This document shows positions 8,877-16,868 of a stretch of 50,748 nucleotides of DNA, one piece after another. A program made the position numbers and the translations under genes. Numbering within the stretch: position 1 is the first letter of the stretch; each line of letters begins with the position of its first letter. The stretch lies in NCBI GenBank assembly GCA_902805845.1, contig CADCUI010000012.1, forward strand, positions 1 through 50,748, given 5' to 3'. The DNA comes from an uncultured Nocardioidaceae bacterium (lineage in GTDB: Bacteria > Actinomycetota > Actinomycetes > Propionibacteriales > Nocardioidaceae). Under the pieces are notes generated by a model. That model did no database searches. It saw nothing but the letters and a program-made list of their open reading frames with translations, and was not told where the DNA came from.

Positions 8877-10976
8877 GTGGGTCCGAGGACCAACCTCCAG
8901 CGACTGCTCGCACCACGGCGGCTGGTCGTCGTCGGCGGAGAGGCGGCGGAGGAGGTCGTGCGTCAGTCGCGGGCGATCGGCTACGCCGGCGAGATCTGGC
9001 CGGTGAACCCCCGGCGTACGACGATGGACGGGCTGCCCTGCTTTCCGGACCTGGCGGCCCTTCCTGGGGTGCCGGACGCTGCCTTCGTGTCGGTGCCCAG
9101 CGCGCGGTCGGTCGACGTGGTCGCCGAGCTCTCCGCGCTCGGTACCGGCGGCGCGGTCTGCCATGCCTCCGGGTTCGCCGAGGACGGGCCCCGTGGGGAG
9201 GCGCTGCAGCACGCGCTGGTGCGCGCCGCGGCCCCGATGGCGCTGGTCGGACCGAACTGCCTGGGGCTGGTCAACTACCTCGACGGCGCGGCCCTGTGGG
9301 CCGACCAGCACGGCGGCGCCCGCGTCGAACGCGGCGTCGCGATCATCGCCCAGAGCGGCAACCTCGCGCTCAACCTCACGATGCAGCGCCGGTCGCTGCC
9401 GCTGGCCTTCCTGGTCACGATCGGGAACGCCGCCCTGACCGGGGTGCCCGAGCTCGTCGAGGCGATGCTCGAGGACGACCGGGTCACCGCGATCGGCCTC
9501 CACCTCGAGAGCGTGCCCGACGTCGCCGAGCTCTCCCGGGCAGCGGTGCACGCCCTGCGGCGCAAGGTGCCGCTGGTCGTGCTCAAGACCGGCTCCTCGG
9601 AGCTGGGAGCGCAGGCCGCGCGCGGCCACACCAGCTCGATCGCCACGCCGGACGTCCTGTGCGACGCGCTCTTCCGACGGCTGGGCGTGGCGCGTGTCCA
9701 CCGGGTCGAGGCCTTCCTGGAGACGTTGAAGCTCCTGCACGTCCACGGGGCCCTGCCCGGCGCCCGCATCACCTCCGCGAGCTGCTCGGGTGGCGAGGCG
9801 GCGCTCGTGGCCGACCTCGCCGAGCACCACGGGGTGACGATGCCGTCCCTCTCCCCGAGGACGACCAGGCAGCTGGAGGGGGTGCTGGGGGAGCGGGTCA
9901 AGGTCGGGAACCCGCTGGACTACCACACCTACATCTGGGGTGACCGGAAGGCACTGAGCTCCTGCTTCACCGCCCTCCTGGGAACCGATGCCGACGCCCA
10001 CCTGCTGGTCCTGGACCTCCCGAGGGCGGACCGTTGCGATGTCGGTTCGTGGGACAGCACGGTCCAGGCGTTCATCCAGGCCCAGCGCACGACCGGTGCG
10101 CGAGCCTGCGTGGTGAGCTCGTTGCCGGAGACCCTTCCGGAGTCGCTCGGCCAGCTGCTGCTCGCCGCCGGGATCGCGCCGATGCAAGGGATCTCCGAGT
10201 GCCTCGAGGCGGTCGCGGCGGCCGGCGAGATCGGAGCGGCGCAGGTGGCGGTCGGCGACCTCGTGCCCGCCGTCCCAGCAGCGGCCCTGGTCTCCTCGGC
10301 CATCGAGCAGCTCGACGAGGCGCGGGCCAAGGAGGTGCTCTCGGCCTTCGGCGTACCGACTCCCCGACGCGAGGTCGCCACCACCGGTCAGGTCCCGGAG
10401 GCGGCTGCCCGGATCGGCTTCCCGGTGGTGGTCAAGGCACTGTCGGCGGAGCTGGTGCACAAGTCTGCGGTAGGAGGTGTGCAGGTCGGGCTGCGGTCGG
10501 AGGACGAGGTACGCCGGGCTGTGCGGGCCATGGCGGCGCTCGGCGACCGCTTCCTGGTAGAGCCGCTCGTGACGGGGGTGGTGGCGGAGCTGCTGGTCGG
10601 CCTTCAGCGGGACCCGCACTTCGGGCTCAGCCTGACCTTGGGGGCCGGCGGCGCCCTTGTCGAGCTCCTCGACGACACCGTGACGTTGCTGCTCCCGGTC
10701 ACGGGCGAGGACGTCCGCGCCGCCCTCGCCCGCCTGCGGATCTGGCCGGTGCTCCACGGCTACTTGGGCGTGGCGGCCGACGTCGACTCCGTGGTGCGGG
10801 CGGTCGAGGCGATGGTCGCGTTCGCAGGTGCCCACGCCGACCGCCTCGTCGAGCTGGAGGTCAACCCGATGCTCGTGCTCACCGACGGGGCCGTGGCCGT
10901 GGACGCCGTCGTCCGGTGGTCGCCGCCGCTGCCTTCCGTCGTCCCGGAGCTCGTCGTCGAAGGGGCGCGCGGATGA
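8877..10976 (+). CDS. Single-chain NDP-forming acyl-CoA synthetase (ATP-grasp), probable betaine/carnitine-type CoA ligase
   Basis: This 699-residue enzyme forms a CoA thioester with ATP through a phosphohistidine, in the ADP-forming acetyl-CoA synthetase family. The order is a CoA-binding Rossmann domain (from about residue 8, [12 protein letters not shown]), two succinyl-CoA-ligase-like domains, then an ATP-grasp domain from about residue 485 ([18 protein letters not shown]). The likely phosphorylated His is H251 in [13 protein letters not shown], matching the expected position near 254. The GTG at 8877 lies one base after the previous stop; the upstream in-frame start would sit inside the dehydrogenase gene. 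It probably activates gamma-butyrobetaine, crotonobetaine or carnitine to the CoA ester, in place of the AMP-forming CaiC and the transferase CaiB of enterobacteria. The substrate is inferred from context. Confidence 0.87.
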   Translation: MGPRTNLQRLLAPRRLVVVGGEAAEEVVRQSRAIGYAGEIWPVNPRRTTMDGLPCFPDLAALPGVPDAAFVSVPSARSVDVVAELSALGTGGAVCHASGFAEDGPRGEALQHALVRAAAPMALVGPNCLGLVNYLDGAALWADQHGGARVERGVAIIAQSGNLALNLTMQRRSLPLAFLVTIGNAALTGVPELVEAMLEDDRVTAIGLHLESVPDVAELSRAAVHALRRKVPLVVLKTGSSELGAQAARGHTSSIATPDVLCDALFRRLGVARVHRVEAFLETLKLLHVHGALPGARITSASCSGGEAALVADLAEHHGVTMPSLSPRTTRQLEGVLGERVKVGNPLDYHTYIWGDRKALSSCFTALLGTDADAHLLVLDLPRADRCDVGSWDSTVQAFIQAQRTTGARACVVSSLPETLPESLGQLLLAAGIAPMQGISECLEAVAAAGEIGAAQVAVGDLVPAVPAAALVSSAIEQLDEARAKEVLSAFGVPTPRREVATTGQVPEAAARIGFPVVVKALSAELVHKSAVGGVQVGLRSEDEVRRAVRAMAALGDRFLVEPLVTGVVAELLVGLQRDPHFGLSLTLGAGGALVELLDDTVTLLLPVTGEDVRAALARLRIWPVLHGYLGVAADVDSVVRAVEAMVAFAGAHADRLVELEVNPMLVLTDGAVAVDAVVRWSPPLPSVVPELVVEGARG

Positions 10977-11758
10977 GCCCGCCGGTGCGGACCGAGGTGG
11001 TCGACGGCGTGCTGGTGGTCACGCTCGACCGGCCACCGGCCAACGCCGTCGACGTGGCCACCAGCCAGGCGCTGTACGCCGCGTTCCGGCGGCTCCAGGA
11101 CGACCCCCGGCTCCGGGTCGGGATCGTCACCGGCGCGGGGGACCGGTTCTTCTGCGCCGGCTGGGACCTGAAGGCGGCGGCCGCCGGAGAGGCCGTCGAC
11201 GCCGATCACGGTCCCGGCGGGTTCGCCGGCCTCACGGAGTACTTCGAGCTCCGCAAGCCCGTCATCGCCGCCGTCAACGGGCTGGCCATCGGCGGCGGGT
11301 TCGAGCTGGCTCTCGCCGCGGACCTCATCGTCGCCGCGGACCACGCCGAGCTGGCGTTGCCGGAGGCGAGGCTGGGCATGGTCCCTGACTCGGGCGGGGT
11401 GCTCCGGTTGCCGCGGATGCTGCCGACGGCCGTCGCCACGGAGATGCTCCTCACCGGCCGGTCGATGGCAGCGGCGGAGGCGCATCGATGGGGGCTCGTC
11501 ACGGCCGTGGTGCAGAGGGAGCAGCTGGCGGACCGGGCCATGGCCCTGGCGCAGCGCATTCGCGAGAGCGCCCCGCTCGCGGTGGCCGCCGTCAAGGAGA
11601 TCGGCACGGCCACGGCCTCGATGTCGGTCACGGACGGATACGCCCTGCTCAGGAGCGGTGAGCTCGCTGAATATCAGGCGATGCTGTCCTCCGAGGACGC
11701 AGCGGAGGGGCCGCGGGCCTTCGCCGAGCGGCGACCTCCGACCTGGAAAGGGCGCTGA
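10973..11758 (+). CDS. caiD: Carnitinyl-CoA dehydratase (crotonobetainyl-CoA hydratase)
   Basis: This crotonase-family enzyme of 261 residues is expected to interconvert crotonobetainyl-CoA and L-carnitinyl-CoA. Its sequence follows enterobacterial CaiD closely from recall. Shared segments include [30 protein letters not shown], the oxyanion-hole stretch [21 protein letters not shown], and [20 protein letters not shown]. The C-terminus [13 protein letters not shown] is also very close to the known CaiD ending. The WDLKAAA and SEDAAEGP features separate it from generic enoyl-CoA hydratases. The ATG overlaps the CoA synthetase stop by four bases, and its own stop overlaps the sulfatase start. 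This is the strongest single piece of evidence that the operon handles carnitine-type compounds. Confidence 0.93.
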   Translation: MSPPVRTEVVDGVLVVTLDRPPANAVDVATSQALYAAFRRLQDDPRLRVGIVTGAGDRFFCAGWDLKAAAAGEAVDADHGPGGFAGLTEYFELRKPVIAAVNGLAIGGGFELALAADLIVAADHAELALPEARLGMVPDSGGVLRLPRMLPTAVATEMLLTGRSMAAAEAHRWGLVTAVVQREQLADRAMALAQRIRESAPLAVAAVKEIGTATASMSVTDGYALLRSGELAEYQAMLSSEDAAEGPRAFAERRPPTWKGR

Positions 11759-14136
11759 TGAGCACAGGCGGGTCCCCGGGGAGTCGGCACGTGCTGCCGA
11801 TCGAGCCCCCGGCCCAGAGGGTCGTGACCGCGATGGGGGTCGGGGACCAGTCGGCTGCCTTCTCCCCGGTGCGCCCGGTCGAGCCGCCGCCGGGGGCGCC
11901 CAACGTGGTCATCGTGGTCCTCGACGACCTGGGGTTCGGCACCTCCAGTGCCTTCGGAGGGCCGTGCCGGATGCCCACCGCGGACCGGTTGGCCGCGGGC
12001 GGTCTGCGGTTCACCCGCTTCCACGTCACGGCCCTGTGCTCTCCCACCCGACAGGCGTTGATGACCGGCCGCAACCACCACTCGGTCGGCATGGGGGGCA
12101 CGACGGAGATGGCCACGTCGGCGCCGGGCTACAACGGCTTCCGACCGCGCAGCGCAGCCACGCTCGGTCAGATCCTCCACGGGAACGGCTACAGCACCGC
12201 GGCGTTCGGCAAGTGGCACCAGACGCCGCCGCGCGAGATCAGCCCGGTCGGGCCGTTCGACCGGTGGCCGACCGGCGAGGGTTTCGACACCTTCTACGGC
12301 TTCATGGGCGCGGAGATGAACCACTGGTACCCGCTGCTCCACGACGGCACGACGCCCGTGCAGCCGGACCGCCGGCCGGAGGAGGGCTACCACCTCTCCG
12401 AGGACCTGGTGGACCACGCCATCGAGTGGGTCCGGCTGCAGCACACCTTGACGCCCCACCGCCCGTTCTTCACCTACCTGGCCTTCGGCGCGTCCCACGC
12501 CCCGCTGCACGTCGCGCCGGAGTGGCGGGAGAGGTACGCCGGTGCCTTCGACCACGGCTGGGACCGGCAGCGCGAGATCACCTTGGAGCGCCAGCGCCGG
12601 CTCGGCGTCGTCCCCGCTGATGCCGAGCTGGCGCCCTGGGTGGAGGGGGTCCCTCACTGGGACGAGCTCTCCGACACGCAGCGCGCCCTGGCCGCGCGCT
12701 TCATGGAGACCTTCGCCGCCTTCACCGAGCACGCCGACACGCAGGTGGGTCGCTTCGTGGCGGAGCTCGACCAGCTCGGGCAGCTCGACAACACCGTGTT
12801 CCTCTACCTCCTCGGGGACAACGGCGCCTCGGGCGAGGGCGGCATCGAGGGCACGATCGTCGAGCACCGGCTCGGCCACGGGGTCGTGGACGACCCCGAA
12901 GTGATGATCGAGAGCATCGACGCGATCGGGGACGCCTCGACGTACCCCATCGCCCCCGCGGGGTGGGCGCTCGCGATGAACACGCCGTACCCCTGGACCA
13001 AGCAGGTGGCCTCGCACCTCGGTGGCGTGCGCGACGGGATGATCCTCCACTGGCCGGAGGGGGTCGAGGATCGCGGCGGGCTGCGCCACCACTTCCATCA
13101 CGTCATCGACGTCCTGCCCACGGTGCTGGAGTGCGCGGGCATCCCGCACCCCACCCTCGTCGACGGAGTGTTGCAGCAGCCCGTCGAGGGCACCAGCATG
13201 CGCTACGCCCTGGTGGAGCCCGGGGCGCCGGACCGCAGGCGCACGCAGTACTTCGAGATGTGCGGCAACCGCGGGATCTACCACGAGGGCTGGCTGGCCG
13301 TGGCGCGGCACGGGATCCCCTGGGAGATGATCCCGCCGGCCGGTCGACGGTTCGAGGACGACGTGTGGGAGCTGTACCACCTCGACACCGACTGGAGCCA
13401 GGCGCACGACGTCGCCCACGAGCACCCCCAGCGGCTGAGGCAGCTGCAGGACCTGTTCCTCATCGAGGCCGCCAAGCACCAGGTCTTCCCCCTCGACGGT
13501 CGGGTGACCGAACGCGAGAACCCCGTGCATGCCGGCCGGCTCGACCTGATGGGTGACCGGCGGTCGGTGACCTACCAGGGCGGCATGCGGCGCTTCACCG
13601 AGGAGACGACCCTCAACATCAAGAACCGGTCGCACGGGCTCACTGCCGAGATCGAGCTGGCCGAGAACCACTTGCCCGCGACGGGGGTGATCATCGCCCA
13701 GGGCGGGCGCTTCGGAGGCTGGTCGCTGTACGCCGCGCAGGGCCGGCTGTGCTACGTCTACAACTACCTGGGGCTGCACCTCTACACCGTCCGCGGGAGC
13801 ACGGACCTGTCGCCGGGGCGCCACGTCGTCGGCATGGAGTTCCGCTACGACGGCGGGGGCGTGGGCAGAGGCGGCGACGTGGACCTCATCGTCGACGGGC
13901 GGGTGGATGCCTCCGGCCGGGTGGACCAGACGATCCCGTACTACTTCTCCTTCGACGAGACGCTGGACGTCGGCGTGGACCTCAGCACTCCGGTCACCGA
14001 CGACTACCCCACGATCGACAACGCGTTCAGCGGCGTGGTGCACACCGTGCGCATCGACACCGACCCCGCCGGCGAGGGTCAGGAGATCTCCGGCCCGGAC
14101 GAGGGGCTTCGCCGCCGGGTGATGGGGGCGCAGTGA
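11758..14136 (+). CDS. Type I sulfatase (arylsulfatase-like, formylglycine-dependent)
   Basis: This alkaline-phosphatase-superfamily sulfatase has 792 residues and no obvious signal peptide. The formylglycine motif is ALCSPTRQALMTGRN, with Cys94 in the CxPxR context. Metal ligands are seen in VVIVVLDDLGFG (D56, D57) and later in FLYLLGDNGASGEGG. Residues 1-45 are a Pro-rich leader. The catalytic domain runs to about 560, and the last 220 residues form an all-beta region (RFGGWSLYAAQGRLCYVYNY) as in large mycobacterial-type arylsulfatases. The ATG overlaps caiD's stop by one base, so it is coupled to the carnitine set. The matching activator follows at once. The natural sulfate ester is unknown; a sulfated quaternary amine would fit the operon but is speculation. 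Confidence 0.92.
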   Translation: MSTGGSPGSRHVLPIEPPAQRVVTAMGVGDQSAAFSPVRPVEPPPGAPNVVIVVLDDLGFGTSSAFGGPCRMPTADRLAAGGLRFTRFHVTALCSPTRQALMTGRNHHSVGMGGTTEMATSAPGYNGFRPRSAATLGQILHGNGYSTAAFGKWHQTPPREISPVGPFDRWPTGEGFDTFYGFMGAEMNHWYPLLHDGTTPVQPDRRPEEGYHLSEDLVDHAIEWVRLQHTLTPHRPFFTYLAFGASHAPLHVAPEWRERYAGAFDHGWDRQREITLERQRRLGVVPADAELAPWVEGVPHWDELSDTQRALAARFMETFAAFTEHADTQVGRFVAELDQLGQLDNTVFLYLLGDNGASGEGGIEGTIVEHRLGHGVVDDPEVMIESIDAIGDASTYPIAPAGWALAMNTPYPWTKQVASHLGGVRDGMILHWPEGVEDRGGLRHHFHHVIDVLPTVLECAGIPHPTLVDGVLQQPVEGTSMRYALVEPGAPDRRRTQYFEMCGNRGIYHEGWLAVARHGIPWEMIPPAGRRFEDDVWELYHLDTDWSQAHDVAHEHPQRLRQLQDLFLIEAAKHQVFPLDGRVTERENPVHAGRLDLMGDRRSVTYQGGMRRFTEETTLNIKNRSHGLTAEIELAENHLPATGVIIAQGGRFGGWSLYAAQGRLCYVYNYLGLHLYTVRGSTDLSPGRHVVGMEFRYDGGGVGRGGDVDLIVDGRVDASGRVDQTIPYYFSFDETLDVGVDLSTPVTDDYPTIDNAFSGVVHTVRIDTDPAGEGQEISGPDEGLRRRVMGAQ

Positions 14137-15083
14137 CCGGGACGGGCGGCTGCTGCTCACCCTCGGGGCCCGGCACCACCTCGCCGCCCCGGCCGGTGAC
14201 CACCGTGCCTGCCTCGGGCAGGGACCGCGCCGGCCTGGTGCGCATCCCGGGAGGTGCGTTCCTGATGGGCAGCGACGCGCCGACGGCCTACCCCTCCGAC
14301 GGTGAGGGGCCGGTCCGGGAGGTCACCGTCTCGGCCTTCTCCATCGACGCCTGCGCGGTGTCCAACGCCCGCTTCTCGGAGTTCGTCGAGGCGACGGGGC
14401 ACCGGACGGAGGCGGAACGTTGCGGGTGGTCGTTCGTCTTCGCCGGTCTGCTGCCGGACGACTTCCCACCGACCCGCGGCGTCGCGTCGGCTCCCTGGTG
14501 GCGGCAGGTGGAGGGAGCAAGCTGGCACCGTCCCGAGGGGCCAGGCTCGGACATCTCCCGGCGTGCTGACCACCCGGTCGTGCACGTGACGTGGCACGAC
14601 GCCGCCTCCTACGCGAGCTGGGTCGGGAAGCGGCTGCCCACCGAGGCGGAGTGGGAGCGGGCCGCCCGGGGCGGACTCTCGGCGAGGGCCTTCCCCTGGG
14701 GCGACGAGCGGGAGCCCGGCGGTGGACACCGCATGAACGTGTGGCAGGGCAGCTTCCCTCAGCACAACAGTCTCGAGGACGGGTGGTACGGCACCTGCCC
14801 GGTCGACGCCTTCGAGCCGAACGGTCTTGGCCTCCACAACATGACGGGCAACGTGTGGGAGTGGTGCTCTGACTGGTTCGACACGTCGTACCGCCGCCGC
14901 GACCGGAGGGCCGACCCGCCGGGACCGCCCTCGGGGACTCACCGGGTGACGAAGGGCGGGTCCTACCTCTGCCACGAGTCCTACTGCCGCCGCTACCGGG
15001 TCGCTGCCCGCAGCGCGGTCACCCCTGACTCCATGGTCGGCAACATCGGGTTCCGCTGCGTGGCGACCGATGAGAGGGGGTGA
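14133..15083 (+). CDS. Formylglycine-generating enzyme (sulfatase-activating, copper-dependent type)
   Basis: This 316-residue enzyme oxidises the sulfatase active-site cysteine to formylglycine using oxygen. The fold signature begins at VRIPGGAFLMGSD and includes LPTEAEWERAARGG and NMTGNVWEWCSDWF. The catalytic cysteine pair is C280 and C285 in LCHESYCRRYRVAARS, the same arrangement as the human and Streptomyces enzymes. The N-terminus carries GGCCSPSGPG, a cysteine-rich stretch resembling the sulfatase substrate motif. The GTG at 14133 overlaps the sulfatase stop by four bases, so activator and substrate are made together. It should mature Cys94 of the upstream sulfatase. No signal peptide is seen, consistent with cytoplasmic activation. 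Confidence 0.95.
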   Translation: MTGTGGCCSPSGPGTTSPPRPVTTVPASGRDRAGLVRIPGGAFLMGSDAPTAYPSDGEGPVREVTVSAFSIDACAVSNARFSEFVEATGHRTEAERCGWSFVFAGLLPDDFPPTRGVASAPWWRQVEGASWHRPEGPGSDISRRADHPVVHVTWHDAASYASWVGKRLPTEAEWERAARGGLSARAFPWGDEREPGGGHRMNVWQGSFPQHNSLEDGWYGTCPVDAFEPNGLGLHNMTGNVWEWCSDWFDTSYRRRDRRADPPGPPSGTHRVTKGGSYLCHESYCRRYRVAARSAVTPDSMVGNIGFRCVATDERG

Positions 15084-15222
15084 GCCGTCCGGCCGGTGGC
15101 CGCGCTGGGTCCACGGGACGGGCGGCGAGCCCGACCCGTGTTTCCCCGACGAGGCGCCGGGGTAGCGTCCCCACACGCTGCCTCGGACCCTGGTGGCCGT
15201 TCTCCCGCCTGCCGGAGCCGAG

Positions 15223-15681
15223 ATGTCCGTGGCCGACCCCCACCGCTCCAACGCCGCGTCCCGTGCGGTCGCTGCGGCGTACGACGCACACGGGTCGGCG
15301 TTGCTTGCGCTCGCGACCGTCCTGCTCGACGAGGCCGACGCTGCACAGGCAGTGACGGTCGAGACCCTCGCGTGCGCCTCCTCCGGCCCGCGCGGCGGTC
15401 CGCCCGATCGTCCGGAGCTGGTCCGGCAGCTGTACCTCCGCTGCCGGGCGGACACCGGCGCGCTTGGACGAGGGTCCACCGGTCGTCGCGACATGGCGTT
15501 TAGTCGACCGCCGTACGCGGTGGACCTGCAGGCCCTCAGTGACGGGGAGCGCGCAGCGCTCGGACTCTGCGTCTACGGGCGACGCGACTACCGCTGGGTC
15601 GCTGAGGTGATGGGAGTGGCCCCGAAGACGGCTGCCCAGCTCCTGTGCTCGGCCCTGCACCACCTGACCTCGACCGACTAG
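15223..15681 (+). CDS. Degenerate sigma-factor-like protein (ECF type)
   Basis: This 152-residue protein keeps the layout of a short ECF sigma factor but is divergent. Residues about 15-45 (AAAYDAHGSALLALATVLL) match a weakened region 2. Residues about 104-150 (ALSDGERAALGLCVYGRRDY then VAEVMGVAPKTAAQLL) match region 4, a helix-turn-helix. The region 2 motif that normally binds the -10 element (DVTQE-like) reads AAQAVTVETLACA, so promoter melting may be lost. I chose the ATG at 15223; an upstream in-frame start at 15193 lacks a clear ribosome-binding site. It is separated from the formylglycine enzyme by 139 bp and followed by a repeat. It may be a regulatory protein rather than a working sigma factor. 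Confidence 0.6.
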   Translation: MSVADPHRSNAASRAVAAAYDAHGSALLALATVLLDEADAAQAVTVETLACASSGPRGGPPDRPELVRQLYLRCRADTGALGRGSTGRRDMAFSRPPYAVDLQALSDGERAALGLCVYGRRDYRWVAEVMGVAPKTAAQLLCSALHHLTSTD

Positions 15682-15696
15682 GGCAGACTCGCCAGG

Positions 15697-15762
15697 CATG
15701 AAGGGCGGTTCGAACGGACGTCGAGGGCGGGTCGACCGGACATCGAGGGCGGGTCGGCACGG
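15697..15762 (+). repeat. 22-bp direct repeat, three copies (intergenic)
   Basis: Three adjacent 22-base units occupy the gap between the sigma-like gene and the flavoprotein, at 15697-15718, 15719-15740 and 15741-15762. The shared core is GAGGGCGGGTCGACC. The first unit is the most divergent (GAAGGGCGGTTCGAA) and the third loses its last bases. The same unit occurs at 40759 and 43778, mostly in the opposite orientation, so this is a dispersed family rather than a local slip. There are no spacers between units. Confidence 0.8.
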
Positions 15763-15818
15763 GTGGCGTCAACGGCACCGAGCTGCTGCCGGACCGGCTC
15801 TCCGAGGGAGGTCGTGAC

Positions 15819-16745
15819 ATGGCGCACCAAGGTCATGTCGACGTGGTGATCGTGGGCGGCGGCCCCGCCGGGCTCTCCGCGGCGATCTACCTGGCGAGGT
15901 ACAACCGGTCGGTCCTCCTCTTCGACACCGGCCACGGTCGCTCGACGCACCACCAGGTGAACCGCAACTACCTCGGGTTCGTCGACGGGGTGCCCGCGAC
16001 GGAGCTGCGCCGGATCGGGCGGGAGCAGCTCGGCCGCTACTCGGGGGCCCGCGTCGTGCACCACCTCATCGACCGGCTCCAGACCGAGCCCGACGGCTCG
16101 TTCACCGCACACGCCCAGGGTCACACCTGGAGCAGCTCCGCCGTCGTGCTGGCCACCGGCGTCCTCGACCACTACCCCCACTTCCACCACTGGGAGTCCT
16201 ACGTCGGCACCTCGATGTTCTGGTGCATCGCCTGCGACGGCTACGAGAACCGGGGCCGGGACATCCTGGTCGTCGGGCACACCGACGGCGCCGCGGGGGA
16301 GGCCCTGCAGCTGCACAGCCTCACCGACAAGGTCCGGGTCCTCACCAACAGCCACACGAACGCGATCACCGAGAAGTTCGCCCGCCGCCTGGAGGGGGCC
16401 GGGATCCCGGTCATCCACGACCGCATCGCCGGCGCCGTGGGGACCGACGGCCGGCTCGACCACGTCATCACGGCGGGTGGCCTCCGGTTGGGGCTCGAGG
16501 CGCTCTTCTCGATCCAGGGCGCCACACCGGAGTCGAGGATCGCCCGGCAGCTCGGCGTCGCGACCAACGAGGCCGGCTACATCGTCGTCGACACCGATCA
16601 ACGGACCAACCTGCCGGGTGCGTTCGCGGCGGGCGACGTCACCGCGCTCCACTCCCACCAGGTCAGTGCGGCGGTGCACGAGGGGGCGCAGGCCGCGTCG
16701 GCGGCGAACTACTTCCTCTACCCGCCGGAGCTCAAGGTCGACTGA
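15819..16745 (+). CDS. Thioredoxin-reductase-like FAD/NAD(P) oxidoreductase
   Basis: This 308-residue class II pyridine-nucleotide-disulfide oxidoreductase opens with the FAD-binding motif VIVGGGPAGLSAAIYLARY. The redox centre is WCIACDGYE, a CxxC in the thioredoxin-reductase position. The NAD(P)-binding region is weak: ILVVGHTDGAAGEALQL, where the usual third glycine is altered. The C-terminal FAD motif is GAFAAGDVTALHSHQVSAAVHEG. The ATG at 15819 has a GAGGGAGG ribosome-binding site. No thioredoxin gene is next to it, so it may be one of the many actinobacterial paralogues that reduce other partners. The altered second nucleotide motif leaves its electron donor uncertain. Confidence 0.85.
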   Translation: MAHQGHVDVVIVGGGPAGLSAAIYLARYNRSVLLFDTGHGRSTHHQVNRNYLGFVDGVPATELRRIGREQLGRYSGARVVHHLIDRLQTEPDGSFTAHAQGHTWSSSAVVLATGVLDHYPHFHHWESYVGTSMFWCIACDGYENRGRDILVVGHTDGAAGEALQLHSLTDKVRVLTNSHTNAITEKFARRLEGAGIPVIHDRIAGAVGTDGRLDHVITAGGLRLGLEALFSIQGATPESRIARQLGVATNEAGYIVVDTDQRTNLPGAFAAGDVTALHSHQVSAAVHEGAQAASAANYFLYPPELKVD

Positions 16746-16868
16746 CGCGCCCGGCGCGACCCTGGGGTCCCACGGTCCCGACCGGGACGGGCCGCTGGTC
16801 CCTTTGCGGGCGAAGTCGTGCCCCTTGGCGGTGTACGTGGGCCGGCGGTTGCGACAGACTTCTCGACC

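Noticed and set aside
11674-14160. An 828-residue minus-strand frame over the sulfatase
   Set aside because: Composition typical of a shadow frame; the plus-strand sulfatase has clear catalytic motifs.
15697-15762. CRISPR array or short spacer repeats
   Set aside because: The 22-base units touch each other and the same unit recurs elsewhere without spacers.
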